Shown in pieces: positions 1 to 11,990 of a stretch of 64,000 nucleotides of DNA; the stretch's first letter is position 1, and each line of letters opens with the position of its first letter. A program made the position numbers and the translations under genes. The notes below the pieces were generated by a model, which saw nothing but the letters and a program-made list of their open reading frames with translations, was not told where the DNA came from and ran no database searches. Source of the stretch: Spinacia oleracea (taxonomy: Eukaryota > Streptophyta > Magnoliopsida > Caryophyllales > Amaranthaceae); NCBI RefSeq assembly GCF_020520425.1, contig NC_079488.1, positions 4,813,747-4,877,746 on the forward strand, given 5' to 3'.

Positions 1-952
1 AATATTGCCAGAATCGGAAATATTGCCGGAAACGGAAATATTGTCAGAATCGGAAATATTATCGGAATCGGAAAATAATTCCGGAAACGGAAATATTAAA
101 TATTTGTTCGAAACGGAAATTAATTCCGGAATCGGAAATGTTAAATATTGTTCGTATCGGAAATGAATTCCGGAATCGGAAATTTAATCGGAAGCGTATC
201 GTACGAATAAGCATCGGACGAGGCCTGCCGGACGAGGGCCCAGCTCGAAGCCAGGCCATCGCCCAGCAAGCTAAACGCGCGCCACAAGCCCAGCCAAGGC
301 AGCGCCCAGGCCTACCGCAAGGCAGGCCCAGCGCGCGCCAAGGCCGCGGCTGCGTGGGCCTCGCTGCGTGGGCTGCTGCTCGCACGCACGCGCATGGGCG
401 GCCCATCGTGGCTGTCGTGTGTGTGTGTGTGAGAGTTTGTGTTCATGCACGATTCCTAAAACATGCAGAGTTCGGTTAATGATTAAATTCCTAATTCTAT
501 TTGATAAATTAATTAATTAGAGTTCTTGTAGGATTCTAAGTTTAATTAATTCGTATCCTAATAGGATTCCAATTCTCTTTCCATACCCCTATAAATATGT
601 GGCCTGGGTTCACAATTTATAACGAGTTTTAAAGTATTCAAAGTGAGTTTTTGAGAGAAAAATTCAGCCACATTCCTTGCTCAAAAGTGCCGAAAATTCT
701 AGTACCTTAAGGGCGATTCTAGTTGGTCAATCTTAAGGCGGATCCGGACGTGCTGTGGACTATCTACGGAGGGACGACACTTGGAGTCCTAAAGACTTGT
801 TCTTGTTCGGTTCGGGCGCAGCTAGGGAGGGCACGCAACAAAGAGTATGCATCTAAATTATGCTATATGATTATGTGTAAATAATATGTATTCCTGGGTT
901 AATGGTTGTTTCCGCATGATTTATGTAATATCATATGTATCATAACCTAACA
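1..952 (+). repeat. 5' LTR of element A (partial)
   Basis: It matches 8510-9461 almost base for base and ends in CATAACCTAACA directly before the primer binding site. It starts inside the CGGAAATATT array, runs through a GC-rich stretch (220-410), a GT microsatellite (about 416-431), the TATA box and the presumed R/U5 region. At least four substitutions and one 2-bp indel separate it from the 3' LTR, so A is older than B and D. Confidence 0.93.
590..597 (+). promoter_or_regulatory. TATA box of element A 5' LTR
   Basis: TATAAATA lies in an AT-rich stretch after the GC-rich part of the LTR. The same box occurs at the same place in every LTR copy (9099-9106, 33072-33079, 42043-42050, and on the minus strand 30586-30593 and 49975-49982). 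This is the expected position of the LTR promoter; the start site itself cannot be seen. Confidence 0.6.
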
Positions 953-953
953 G

Positions 954-969
954 TGGTATCACGAGCCCC
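954..969 (+). other. Primer binding site of element A (initiator Met-tRNA type, altered)
   Basis: One base after the LTR end stands TGGTATCACGAGCCCC. Copia elements are usually primed by initiator Met-tRNA through TGGTATCAGAGC. Here the match breaks after TGGTATCA by an inserted C. Element B has the same altered site; element D has the canonical one. Confidence 0.75.
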
Positions 970-3791
970 TTATTATTTTCATAATCTAATTTGCATGAAC
1001 ATGGTTAAATATTACAAATTTGCAAGAATTAAAAGGGGTGATTAATTTTCGTAATTGTTAATTAATTGCAAATTGCGTTTATTTAATTATACGTACGCAG
1101 TTTTTCGGCAGTTTCTTCGTTACTCATCCAAATCGAGTGATTTTTGTGTCAATTTCGCATGTAAAAGGCATTCTAAAATTTTGACAAAAACATTATTTTT
1201 CTGCCGAACCCAGAATTCTCAAATTCGAAGCCTAACTATGACTTTTCGAAGGTTTTAGTTTTTCGAATGCAAAATTTCGTAAATTTAAGATGTTAAATTA
1301 AATATTTGCGATTCTTGTTGATAAATCTTGAATTTTTGATTGACCTACTGTATATGTTTAACAAGTTTGAATGCCTAGCCTTGTTAATTATGCAATCTAA
1401 TTTGTAATTATGATTAATTTGTTGAAAATTAGAATGATTTAGAATTAATTTGATTTTCATAATTAATTATAATTTAATTAGAAACCTATGATTAAAAACC
1501 ACCATAAAAAATTGTAAATTTATGATAAATTTTAAATTTTTATGACCTAGACTTGAATCCATAACAATCGGAAATCAATTGAATAATAAATTTTCGATTT
1601 TTTCGCCCTAAAATTATGAAATTAATATTATTTATTAATTTGTCATTAATTTTAAATATAAATTTTAAATTTTTATGCGATTCGTTCATATAACTTGCAC
1701 GCACAAAGCAATGGACGCTTCGTGTTACCCTTAAGGGGTGTTGTATAGTGCGGGCATGCGACGACGAGCAAGGGAACTCGTCGCCCGTGCGGCACGAATG
1801 CAATGAGCAAGGGCGTGGTGCACGAGCACAAGGCAGCAGCCCTGCCTTGTGTCGTGGGCCACGAGCTATGAACAAATGGGCATGGGCGAAAGGCAAGCCA
1901 AGGCAGTCGCGTGTGGGCAGCAAGCGAGCTGCGCCACAACGCGCACTGCCTCGCGCAAGAGTGCGCAGCCTCGCGCGCAGCGAGCGCAAGCTCGCGTGCC
2001 ACGAGCGCTGCGCCCAGCGTTGCTCGCGCGCACAGCGAGCGATGTCGCGCGCCCAGAGAGCGATGTCGCGCGCACAACGAGCGATGGCTCGCGCGCACAG
2101 CGAGCGATGGCTCGCGCGCACAGCGAGCAATGGCTCGCGCGCACAGCGAGCGCTGGCGAGCGCGCACTGCGAGCGATGGCTCGCGTGCGACGAGCGCTGG
2201 CGCGCGCGCAGCGAGCACCACGAGCGTGCGATGGCTTGCGATGGGAGATGCAGCAGCTATGCGACGAGCGCATGGGCTGCGCGCACATAGCCAGCAATGG
2301 CTGTGTGCGTGCGGCCATTGGGCGTGCAATGCGTAGGGTGTTTGCGTTACGATTAGATCGTTTTGAATGTTTAATTTGAAAATTTCAGTTCACGTAATTT
2401 TAATTAATTTTAAAATTAATAATTTAAATTATTTTCTTGGATTTTAATTTTGAATATTGTAATTATAATAAATTTTATTTATTCTAATTATTTTACTAAA
2501 ATTAAAATCATGAATTAATTTAAATAACGACTGAAATTAAATTAAATTTTTTGGATTCAATTATAAATTTATATGGGCTTTAAATTTTAATTAAATTTGT
2601 ATGTTTCCGGTTAGACTAGAAATACATTTTTATGTTTAAAATTAGTAAAGCATATAAATTTATTGGTTTAAGTGGGAGCGCTTTTTAGTCATAAACTCTT
2701 GATTAGGTCTACAAATCCTTAAGGTTAAAACAACTTGATTAGAATTAATAAGGACTGAATAATTGGTAGATTATTGGTGCCCTTGATTAATTGCTGCAAA
2801 TGTTTACATGATGCATAATGTGTTTTACTAACCAGCTATGTGGGCCATTCATGATAATGAATGGGTGAATGGTATATATATTGTATATGTACTGTTTTGC
2901 AGGTTATGAAGTGACTAGTATGACCCAAATAGGATAGAAATTATGGTCTGCGTACCATTAATTTGAATGTAATTGGTCTAAAGTACCAAAATTATTTTTC
3001 AATTCAAATATGGTCTGCGTACCATCAAATAGTTGTAATTAGTTATAGCTTATCCTATTTGAAGAAAATGGTGCCTCCCACGGAGATTTTCAAGACGGAC
3101 TTTGAAGTCAAAGCTTCAAAATGAAGTCGGGCCATACTAGATCACATTTAATCTTATGCATGTTTTAAGTTATTTATTGCTTTTAAATATGTCTTAAAAT
3201 GCATGAGATCAAAAGCTTGATTATGTTGCATGATTAAGGATTTTAGTTCACTTAAAATCTAACCAACATAGTAAGAGCCTTAAGTTCCAAACTTAAAAAT
3301 TGAGTTATAAGGTGCCATGCCAAAATATACACTTGCTTGGATATCCTTTACATCAATCTAGTAATAGTTTTCGCTCAGCGAGGTGTTACTTATTGGTCCT
3401 AAAGGGGCAAGGTACACAAATAATTGTGAGTACATGTTAGTTTTGGTGAAACTCAACGATATAAGTAAGGAGTCCTTTTATGTCGTGGCAAAATCGATAG
3501 GTTTACCTAATAAGTTCTTAGACGTACCTATCAACCAAGAATAGTTTCTAGACTATTAGCAAAAGGCTTTTGCTTACCTAAGATGTTCTAGGATTAAGTC
3601 GACAAACTGTGCTTAGTTCTTCAATGATTTTAGGATCTTGGAATCATTTTATTCACACCTGCCGGAACACATAACTTGAATAAAATGCTTAATAAACATT
3701 GAATTATGCATGTATGCTAGAATTTAAGTTTATTAAGAGAAACTGTGAATGGTTATTTATTTGTTTATTCTTTTCAATTGTAGTTTTTAAT
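970..3791 (+). other. Untranslated leader of element A
   Basis: About 2.8 kb lie between the primer binding site and the likely gag start. No coding signal is visible. It is AT-rich except for a GC-rich repeat island at 1690-2340. Corresponding leaders occur in B (33454-36236) and D (46757-49600), so this is part of the element and not a later insertion. Confidence 0.75.
1690..2340 (+). repeat. GC-rich degenerate tandem repeat in element A leader
   Basis: Short imperfect units of the kind GCGAGCGATGGCTCGCGCGCACA repeat here, with near-palindromic cores such as GAGCGATGGCTC. All frames stay open only because the base composition is skewed, which produces spurious Ala/Arg/Ser-rich reading frames on both strands. 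B and D carry the same island with different unit numbers. Confidence 0.75.
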
Positions 3792-6700
3792 ATGGCAAAC
3801 AACAATTCATTCAACATTCGATCAATTCTCGAAAAGGAGAAGTTGAACGGGAAAAACTTCCTTGACTGGCAAAGGAACTTCCAAATAGTTCTTATGCAGG
3901 AAGAAAAGGAGTATGTCCTAGATGAGGCGATGCCCGAAGCTGCAGGCGACGGGGTCACTCAGGCAGCCCTCAATCGTTGGATTGATGCCAACAAGGATGT
4001 GAAATGTCTAATGCTCGCCACCATGAGTGCGGATCTGCAGAAAACGTTCATCAACTCAGATGCTTTCACAATCATCAGTGAGTTGAAGAACATGTTCCAA
4101 GATCTGGCTCGAGTCGAAAGATTCGAGACTCATAGGCAAATTCTTGAGACCAAGCTTAAGAAAGGCGAGCCCGTAAGTCCACATGTTCTCAAAATGATTG
4201 GACTCATTGAGAATATGAGTCGGCTGGATCAGCAATTTTCTCAGGAAATGGCTATAGACACCATCCTCCATTCTCTTCATAGCGGGTATGATCAGTTCAA
4301 ACTGAACTACAGTATGAATAGTCTGGACAAAACGCTCACTGAGCTTCACGGTATGCTGAAGACCGCTGAAAAGACGCTCAAAAGTGATAAGCAGGATGTG
4401 CTTATGGTGCGTGGGGGCAAGTTCAAGAAATCTGGAAAGAAGAGGAATGCTAAGAAAGGTGGCAACAAGGCCAGCCCAACTAAGCAAACTGGCGCCAAAT
4501 CTGTAAAGAGGAAGGTCAGTCAACCCACTTCTGAATCCGAATGCTTCTACTGCAAGAAGAAGGGGCATTGGAAGAGAGATTGCTTGAAGCTAAAGGAAGA
4601 TCAGAAGAACGGAACAGTCGTTCCATCTTCAGGTATTTTCGTTATAGACTGTATACTTGCTAATTCAACTTCTTGGGTATTAGATACAGGTTGTGGCTCA
4701 CACTTATGTTCCAATCCACAGGGACTAAGAAGAAGTAGAAAGTTAAGCAAGGGTGAAGTCGACCTACGAGTGGGAAATGGAGCACGGATTGCTGCATTAG
4801 CTGTAGGAACTTACTATTTGTCGTTGCCCTCCGGGCTAGTTTTGGAACTGGAAGAATGTTTCCATGTTCCAAGTCTTACTAAAAACATCATTTCAGTTTC
4901 TTGCTTAGATGCTAAGGGATTTTCCTTTTTAATAAAAGACAATAGTTGTTCGTTTTATTTTAAAGAGATGTTTTATGGATCTGCTAGATTAGTCAATGGA
5001 CTTTATTTATTAGATCACGACAAACAAGTATATAACATAAATACCAAAGAGGCCAAAAAGGATGATTCAGATCTCACCTATCTGTGGCATTAGGCCATAT
5101 AAACTTGAAACGCTTAGAAAGACTTCAAAAGGAAGGAATTCTAGAACCATTTGACTTAGAGGATTATGGTAAATGCGAATCATGTTTACTTGGCAAAATG
5201 ACAAAGCAACCTTTCTCTAAAGTTGGAGAAAGAGCAAATGAACTATTGGGTTTAATCCATACAGATGTATGTGGACCAATGAGTACAAATGCAAGAGGTG
5301 GTTTCAGCTACTTTATCACTTTCACTGATGACTTCAGTAGGTATGGTTATGTCTACCTAATGAAGCATAAGTCTGAATCCTTTGACAAATTCAAGGAATT
5401 TCAGAGTGAAGTAGAGAATCAATTAGGCAAGAAGATTAAGGCACTGCGGTCTGATAGAGGCGGTGAATATCTGAGCTATGAATTTGATGACCATCTGAAA
5501 GAATGTGGAATTCTATCAGAATTGACTCCTCCTGGAACACCACAATGGAATGGTGTGTCGGAACGGAGGAACAGAACCTTGCTAGACATGGTCAGGTCAA
5601 TGATGGGTCAGGCCGAACTTCCATTAGAATTTTGGGGACATGCACTAAATACAGCTGCACTCACTATAAATAGAGCTCCGTCTAAAGCTATCGAAAAGAC
5701 TCCATACGAATTATGGTTTGGAAAGCCTCCAAATGTGTCTTTTCTTAAGATTTGGGGATGTGAAGTATACGTCAAGCAATTAATTTCAGACAAACTTCAT
5801 CCAAAATCTGACAAATGTATCCTTGTGGGCTATCCAAAGGAAACAAAGGGGTATTACTTCTACAATACATCTGAGAACAAGGTGTTTGTTGCTCGAGATG
5901 GTGTCTTTTTGGAGAAAGATCACATTTCCAAAATGACAAGTGGGAGAAAAGTAGACCTCGAAGAAATTCGAGTCGAACAACAAACTCTAGAGAATGCTCA
6001 AGATGACATTCAGGATGAAACTCAGAGATCTTTAGAAGAATCTGATGAGAATCATGGTCAATCTAGAAATGTTACCCCGCGTAGATCGCAAAGATATAGA
6101 TCTCAACCGGAAAGGTACTTAGGTATTTTGACGAACGAGAGCTATGACGTTCTATTACTTGAAAGTGATGAACCTGCGACTTACAAACAAGCTATGACGA
6201 GCCCTAGCTCCAAGCAATGGCAAGAAGCCATGCAATCTGAATTGGACTCCATGTCTGAAAACCAAGTATGGGATTTGGTCGATTTGTCAGATGGCTATCA
6301 AGCCATTGGAAGCAAATGGGTTTTCAAACTGAAAAAGGACAAGGATGGGAAACTTGAAGTTTTCAAAGCTAGATTGGTTGCAAAAGGTTACAGGCAAGTC
6401 CACGGTGTGGATTACGATGAAACTTTTTCACCAGTTGCAATGCTAAAGTCTATTCGGATAATGTTAGCAATCGCTGCATATTACGATTACGAAATATGGC
6501 AGATGGATGTCAAAACTGCTTTCTTAAACGGCGTTTTAACAGAAACTGTGTTTATGCTATGATATGTACACGCCCGGATGTTGCGTACACACTCAGTGCT
6601 ACGAGCAGATACCAGTCAGACCCAGGAGAGGTGCATTGGACTGCTGCCAAGAACATTCTGAAGTACCTAAAAAGGCACAAAGATGACTTCCTGGTCTATG

Positions 6701-7206
6701 GTGGAGATGATGAATTAATTGTTAAAGGCTATACGGACGCAAGTTTCCAAACCGACAAAGATGATTTCAGATCACAGTCTGGGTTTGTCTTCTGCCTCAA
6801 CGGAGGAGCAGTAAGCTGGAAAAGTGCTAAGCAAAGCACCATTGCGGATTCTACAACTGAAGCGGAGTACATTGCTGCACATGAAGCAGCAAAGGAAGCT
6901 ATATGGCTAAGGAAGTTCATAGGTGAACTTGGTGTAGTCCCCTCCATTAAAGGACCAATAGCCCTGTATTGTGACAATAACGGAGCTATTGCACAGGCAA
7001 AAGAGCCTAGACACCACCAGAGAGTCAAGCATGTACTTCGTAGATTTCACCTTCTACGAGAGTTCGTTGAAAGAAAAGAAGTCGAGATAAGCAAGGTTGG
7101 AACTGATGACAACATATCAGATCCATTAACTAAACCTCTGCCGCAAGCGAAGCACAACTCGCACACTGCAGCTATGGGAATCAAGCATATTGGAGAATGG
7201 CTTTGA
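3792..7206 (+). pseudogene. Copia gag-pol polyprotein of element A, two frame-breaking deletions
   Basis: The likely start is the ATG at 3792 (MANNNSFNIRS), in a good context and shared by B and D; an upstream in-frame ATG at 3699 only adds a hydrophobic leader. Gag carries a CCHC knuckle (CFYCKKKGHWKRDC, about 4540-4581). Protease (WVLDTGCGSH), pre-integrase, integrase and the start of reverse transcriptase follow. Compared with B and D, 7 bp are missing near 5090 (after CTGTGGCATT), which shifts the frame. A further 544 bp are missing at about 6556, with TATG microhomology, removing the YVDD catalytic core. RNase H (GYTDASFQTDKDD) then continues in another frame to 7206. It cannot make a working reverse transcriptase. 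Confidence 0.93.
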
Positions 7207-8070
7207 TGTCTCTATTTAATGTTTTAAAGTTTTAGAGTTTAAATCTTTGTAAAACATTATTGGTTAATCATTCACAATAAATGAAAAGAATTCATTTTTC
7301 CATTTAATTTGTGGTTTATTAAATGATGAGTCCCTTCAATTTGACGATATATTCAAGATAGACTGTCAGGACCAGTCCTGTGACTAAGAAATGTCTATCA
7401 AGTGAACTTGAATGTCAAAGGTTGAAAATGGTCCCTAATCGGAGTTTTCTATAAAATTGGACGCATAGAAAACGTTAGACGATTAGAATGCAAGATGACT
7501 AGTAGTTCTGTTTCTTGAACTATGTGGACATGGCAATGTCATAATCATTTGCATAGATACTTACTTTGGGAAGACTAGTATCGGACAAGACCTATGAAAC
7601 TTTACTGTAAGAGATGAAAATCTGTCATAAGTAAATTTCATTAAATTATTAGACACTAAATCCTCAATACCTGAGTGATTTGAGATTACTTGTTTGAGAA
7701 CTGGTTGCTTTGACGTTGACCAACCGTCGCACCGTAAAAGGAGGCTATAAAGGCAACGCTCAGGTAATCACCTATCAAACGAAGTCTAATCTCAAGATCG
7801 CAAGATTGGGATTGTCCTCCCATAAATCGGGATGAGATGCTTAAAAGTTGTACAAGGCCACTCGGAGAGCTAGAAACTGTGAAATGCATGGCCGTGCTCG
7901 GATGAATCATAGGCTATGATTATCTGTTTATTTGATCAGTTGAACTCTGAAACCGAGAAACACCTCTGGACATAATAAGGATGACAACTCTTACCTTATG
8001 TTCAAGAGCAAGCATCGAGCGACAAAGGAATTAGGAAATGCACACTTGTCCCTAAGGACAAGTGGGAGAC
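7207..8070 (+). other. 3' untranslated region and polypurine tract of element A
   Basis: This AT-rich stretch has no coding signal. It ends in AGGACAAGTGGGAGAC, a polypurine tract directly before the TGAAGG start of the 3' LTR. The same segment is found in B (40203-41066) and, split by B, in D. Confidence 0.75.
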
Positions 8071-9461
8071 TGAAGGAAATAATGCCCTTGGTCCAAGTAT
8101 GCATTCTATGATAAGTCTAATAAATGCGGTTCAGTATTAATTAACAAGTTAATAATTCAGTGAGATCAAGTGAGCTGAATGCCTAGCTAGAGGCCGCTTC
8201 AGTTCAAGTGGAATTAATGATATTAATCCACAGCTTACTCTTGACTGAACCCGTAGGGTCACACAAATAGTACGTAAACGGATCAAGTATTTAATGGCAT
8301 TAAATACTCCATCTATGAATATTCGGAATCGACGGATCTTGGTTTCAGTGGGAGCTGAGATCGTCACAGGCAAGAAATGAATACTCCGGAAACGATGATA
8401 TTGCCGGAAACGGAAATATGGATCGTATCGGAAATATAAATATTATCCAAGTCGTAGATGTTGCCGGAAACGGAAACATGGTACGTATCGGAAAATAATA
8501 TCGGAAATGGAAATATTGCCAGATTCGGAAATATTGCCGGAAACGGAAATATTGTCAGAAACGGAAATATTATCGGAATCGGAAAATAATTCCGGAAACG
8601 GAAATATTAAATATTTGTTCGAAACGGAAATTAATTCCGGAATCGGAAATGTTAAATATTGTTCGTATCGGAAATGAATTCCGGAATCAGAAATTTAATC
8701 GGAAGCGTATCGTACGAATAAGCATCGGACGAGGCCTGCCGGACGAGGGCCCAGCTCGAAGCCAGGCCATCGCCCAGCAAGCCAAACGCGCGCCACAAGC
8801 CCAGCCAAGGCAGCGCCCAGGCCTACCGCAAGGCAGGCCCAGCGCGCGCCAAGGCCGCGGCTGCGTGGGCCTCGCTGCGTGGGCTGCTGCTCGCACGCAC
8901 GCGCATGGGCGGCCCATCGTGGCTGCCGTGTGTGTGTGTGTGAGTTTGTGTTCATGCACGATTCCTAAAACATGCAGAGTTCGGTTAATGATTAAATTCC
9001 TAATTCTATTTGATAAATTAATTAATTAGAGTTCTTGTAGGATTCTAAGTTTAATTAATTCGTATCCTAATAGGATTCCAATTCTCTTTCCATACCCCTA
9101 TAAATATGTGGCCTGGGTTCACAATTTATAACGAGTTTTAAAGTATTCAAAGTGAGTTTTTGAGAGAAAAATTCAGCCACATTCCTTGCTCAAAAGTGCC
9201 GAAAATTCTAGTACCTTAAGGGCGATTCTAGTTGGTCAATCTTAAGGCGGATCCGGACGTGCTGTGGACTATCTACGGAGGGACGACACTTGGAGTCCTA
9301 AAGACTTGTTCTTGTTCGGTTCGGGCGCAGCTAGGGAGGGCACGCAACAAAGAGTATGCATCTAAATTATGCTATATGATTATGTGTAAATAATATGTAT
9401 TCCTGGGTTAATGGTTGTTTCCGCATGATTTATGTAATATCATATGTATCATAACCTAACA
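8071..9461 (+). repeat. 3' LTR of element A (complete, 1391 bp)
   Basis: It starts TGAAGGAAATAATGCCC and ends CATAACCTAACA, giving TG...CA ends. It contains the CGGAAATATT array (8390-8710), a GC-rich part (8725-8910), a GT run and a TATA box at 9099-9106. Confidence 0.95.
8390..8710 (+). repeat. CGGAAATATT minisatellite within the LTR
   Basis: A 10-20 bp degenerate unit built on CGGAAATATT, with spacers such as GCCGGAAA and GTCAGAAT, repeats more than ten times. All LTRs of the family carry the same array: 1-200, 9770-10040, 32405-32730, 41375-41700 and, in reverse, 30960-31300 and 50350-50690. It lies upstream of the TATA box, where an LTR enhancer would be; that role is inference. Confidence 0.75.
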
Positions 9462-10867
9462 TGCCCTTGGTCCAAGTATGCATTCAATGCCAAGTCTAAT
9501 AAATGCGGTTCAGTATTAATTAATTATGCAAGTTAATAATTCAGTGAGATCAAGTGAGCTGTATGCCTAACTAGAGGCCGCTTCAGTTCGAGTGGAATTA
9601 ATAATATTAATCCACAGCTTACTCTTGACTGAACCCGAAGGGTCACACAAATAGTACGTGAACGGATCAAGTATTTAAGTGAATTAAATACTCTATTTAT
9701 GAACATTCGGAAACGACGGATCTCGGTTCCAGTGGGAGCTGAAATCGTCAAAAGGAAAAATAAAGAATACTCCGGAAATGATGATATTGCCGGAAACGGA
9801 AATATGGATCGTGACAGAAATATAAATATTATCAAAGTTGTAAATGTTGCCGGAAACGGAAACATGGTACGTATCGTAAAATATTTTTGGAAATAGAAAT
9901 ATTGCCGGAAACGGAAATATTGTCGGAAACGAAAATATTACCGGAATTGAAAATATTGTCGGAATCGGAAATAAATTCTGGAATCGGAAATATTAAATAT
10001 TGTTCGAATCGGAAATGAATTCCGGAATCAGAAAATGAATCGGAAGCGCGACGTACGAAACGATCGACGGACGAGCTTGCTAGACGCAAGGCCCAGCACA
10101 AAGCCAGGCCCAGCGCCCAGCAAGCCCGCGCGCGCCGAGCAATAGGGCCGAGCAGCAAGCCAGCGCCATGGGGCCAGCGAGCAACAAGCCAGCGCCCATG
10201 GGCCAGCGAGCAGCAAGCCAGCCTCGTGGGCTTGCGAGCAGCAAGCTGGGGGCTACGCTGCTTGGCTGCGGGCTGCACGTCAGTGTGAGCTAAAAGGCCA
10301 CGCGTTGCCTTGTCCGGCTAGGTTACTTCCTTGAGAAGTAAATCTCGTTTCCCTAAATCTACTCAAATTAAATAATTTGTTAAATCTGAAATACATAAGT
10401 GTTTGATTAAACATTAAATTCTAATGATATAATTTAACTAGAATCCTAATGGATTTAGTTATTGGAATCCTAGTAGAATTCTAATTCCGTTATTTCCACC
10501 CTATAAATACGTGGTTCATAATCACAATTTATAATGCAATTCAATAAGTATTCACATAGATTAAGTTCAAGAAAGAATTTAATAATTTGCCTAAATTAAT
10601 AATTAAGCTTTCCGAATAAACATAATTAATAATATTCTAGTTAATTGAATCTAAGGCGGATCTGAACATGCCGTGAACTATCTACGGAGGGGCGACATTT
10701 GGAGTCCTAAACTTGTTCTTGTTTGGTTCGGGAGCAGCTAGGGAAGGCACGCATCACATTGCATGTATCCTAATTATCCTAATTGACTATGTGGCAATTA
10801 ATTTGGATTCCTGGCTTTATGGTTTTTCCGCATGAAATATATTGTTTATATTTGTCATAACCTAACA
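9462..10867 (+). repeat. Older diverged LTR of the same Copia family (probable solo LTR)
   Basis: It begins TGCCCTTGGTCCAAG, about position 13 of the family LTR, because element A inserted there. It runs through a diverged CGGAAATATT array, a GC-rich part (10040-10290) and CTATAAATACG (about 10501) to CATAACCTAACA at 10867. No primer binding site or polypurine tract adjoins the right end, so it is a solo LTR or the remains of an old element. It sits inside a different Copia remnant. Confidence 0.8.
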
Positions 10868-11103
10868 CAAAGTGCCATACACTTGGCTAAGAATCAAAAC
10901 ACATTCTACAAGAGAACCAAGCACATTGACATCAAGTAAAACTTTGTTCGAGATGTGATAGCTAAGAAAGAATTGCTCTTGAAAAAGATTGGTACCGAGA
11001 AAATCCCGCCAACATGTTGACAAAGCCTTTGCCGGCAACTAAGTTCACTTTGTGTTGAACTTAGTTGGTCTTTCTCCATGGTCGATGTAAGCCCATAAGG
11101 GAT
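10868..11103 (+). pseudogene. Copia RNase H C-terminal remnant (different family)
   Basis: Conceptual translation gives RTKHIDIK, then FVRDVIAKKELLLKKIGTE, and in a shifted frame the end usual for Copia pol (NPADMLTKPLP-like). Stops and a frameshift make it dead. The upstream part was displaced by the LTR at 9462-10867. It is followed directly by its own LTR. Confidence 0.75.
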
Positions 11104-11672
11104 TGTTAGGAGCGTGTTTGGAGTATAGTTTGTTACTCCCTCCGTCCCAAATAAGTTGTTACACTTACCTTTGCACAAAGTTTTAGGTGATAAGTAATTG
11201 AACCTTTATCACCTACGCTCCTAACAAACTAGAACCTAAAACAATCGTGCAAAGGTAAGTGTAACAACTAATCTGGTTCTCTTTGTCATTATGCAGAATT
11301 CTTCACTGATAGTTGATTATGCAGAATTCTTCTTCATTAAACAGTTGATTATCACCTATAAATACCAAATGTAATGAGATTTTCAGAATTAAGCGAGAGA
11401 AACACAAGTGAGGTAGAAACCCTAGATCTAAGCATACATAGAATTTTCTCTTCTTCATCTTTGAGAATTCCTCTTTGTAATCCTTTCTCCATTAAAGAGT
11501 AATACAGGCTTCAAACCCTCCCCCATGGTGGATGTAGCTCATTGAAGAGTGAACCACCTTAAATCTTTGTGTGTGTTTTTAATTTGTTCATTTATTTCTT
11601 CTCATTATTCCAACATTAAATTTGTCATACAAATCAACATTCAAGCACAAAAGGGTCCTTCATTCATAACAC
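11104..11672 (+). repeat. 3' LTR of the decayed Copia remnant
   Basis: It starts TGTTAGGAGCGTG right after the remnant pol end. It contains the stretch CATGGTGGATGTAGCTCATTG and a later AAATCTTTGTGTG, typical of plant Copia LTRs, and ends near CATAACA at 11672. A MITE fragment is embedded at 11145-11272. The right boundary is judged only from the CA end. Confidence 0.55.
11145..11272. mobile_element. MITE fragment with mariner-type left end
   Basis: The left end CTCCCTCCGTCCCAAATAAG is a typical terminal sequence of plant mariner/Stowaway-like MITEs. TTGTTACACTTACCTTTGCAC (11156-11176) pairs with its complement at 11249-11269. The right terminal CTCCCTCCG-like sequence is missing, so it is truncated. 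Confidence 0.55.
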
Positions 11673-11990
11673 TGACGATAGTTGGCGCAATTCGGAATAT
11701 ACACTAAGGTGTACAGTGTTCGCTATGCAACCGATGAACCTACGTTGTGAATCTGACCTAGTGGATTTGGAGAAGGATTTCAACGTGTGGGTATATAACA
11801 TTTTACTTTTGTGTTATTTACCTTATATTATATGAATTTGAACCGGAGTATATGTTATTTGGATTTGAATTATAGTTCATGTTCTTTGAAAAAGCTTATT
11901 CAATGGAACATACATGTCAAGTGAAATCAACTAGGAACAACTACTCAAACTGTTGTTTTACAAGAACTAAAGCATATTACCTCAATCAAC
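11673..11990. other. Unassigned AT-rich spacer
   Basis: No open reading frame or recognisable repeat is seen. The motif TTGGCGCAATTCGG near 11690 resembles an LTR-element primer binding region, but nothing else supports that. Confidence 0.3.

Larger units (their letters stand above)
1..9461 (+). mobile_element. Ty1/Copia retrotransposon A, 5'-cut by window edge, defective
   Basis: Order of parts is partial 5' LTR, primer binding site, long untranslated leader, gag-pol, 3' untranslated part, polypurine tract and 3' LTR. The order protease, integrase, reverse transcriptase, RNase H defines Ty1/Copia. The full LTR is 1391 bp at the 3' end, so about 439 bp of the 5' LTR lie left of the window. 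The 3' LTR ends in CA at 9461 and is followed by another LTR of the family from about its 13th base, so A inserted near the start of that older LTR. The 5-bp target duplication would be TGCCC; its left copy is outside the window. Confidence 0.93.

Noticed and set aside
1748-2379. Several overlapping open frames of 140-220 codons rich in Ala, Arg and Ser (also at 34023-34817 and 48162-48996)
   Set aside because: They come from a GC-rich tandem repeat open in nearly all frames on both strands; they lie in the untranslated leader of Copia elements and change length with unit number.
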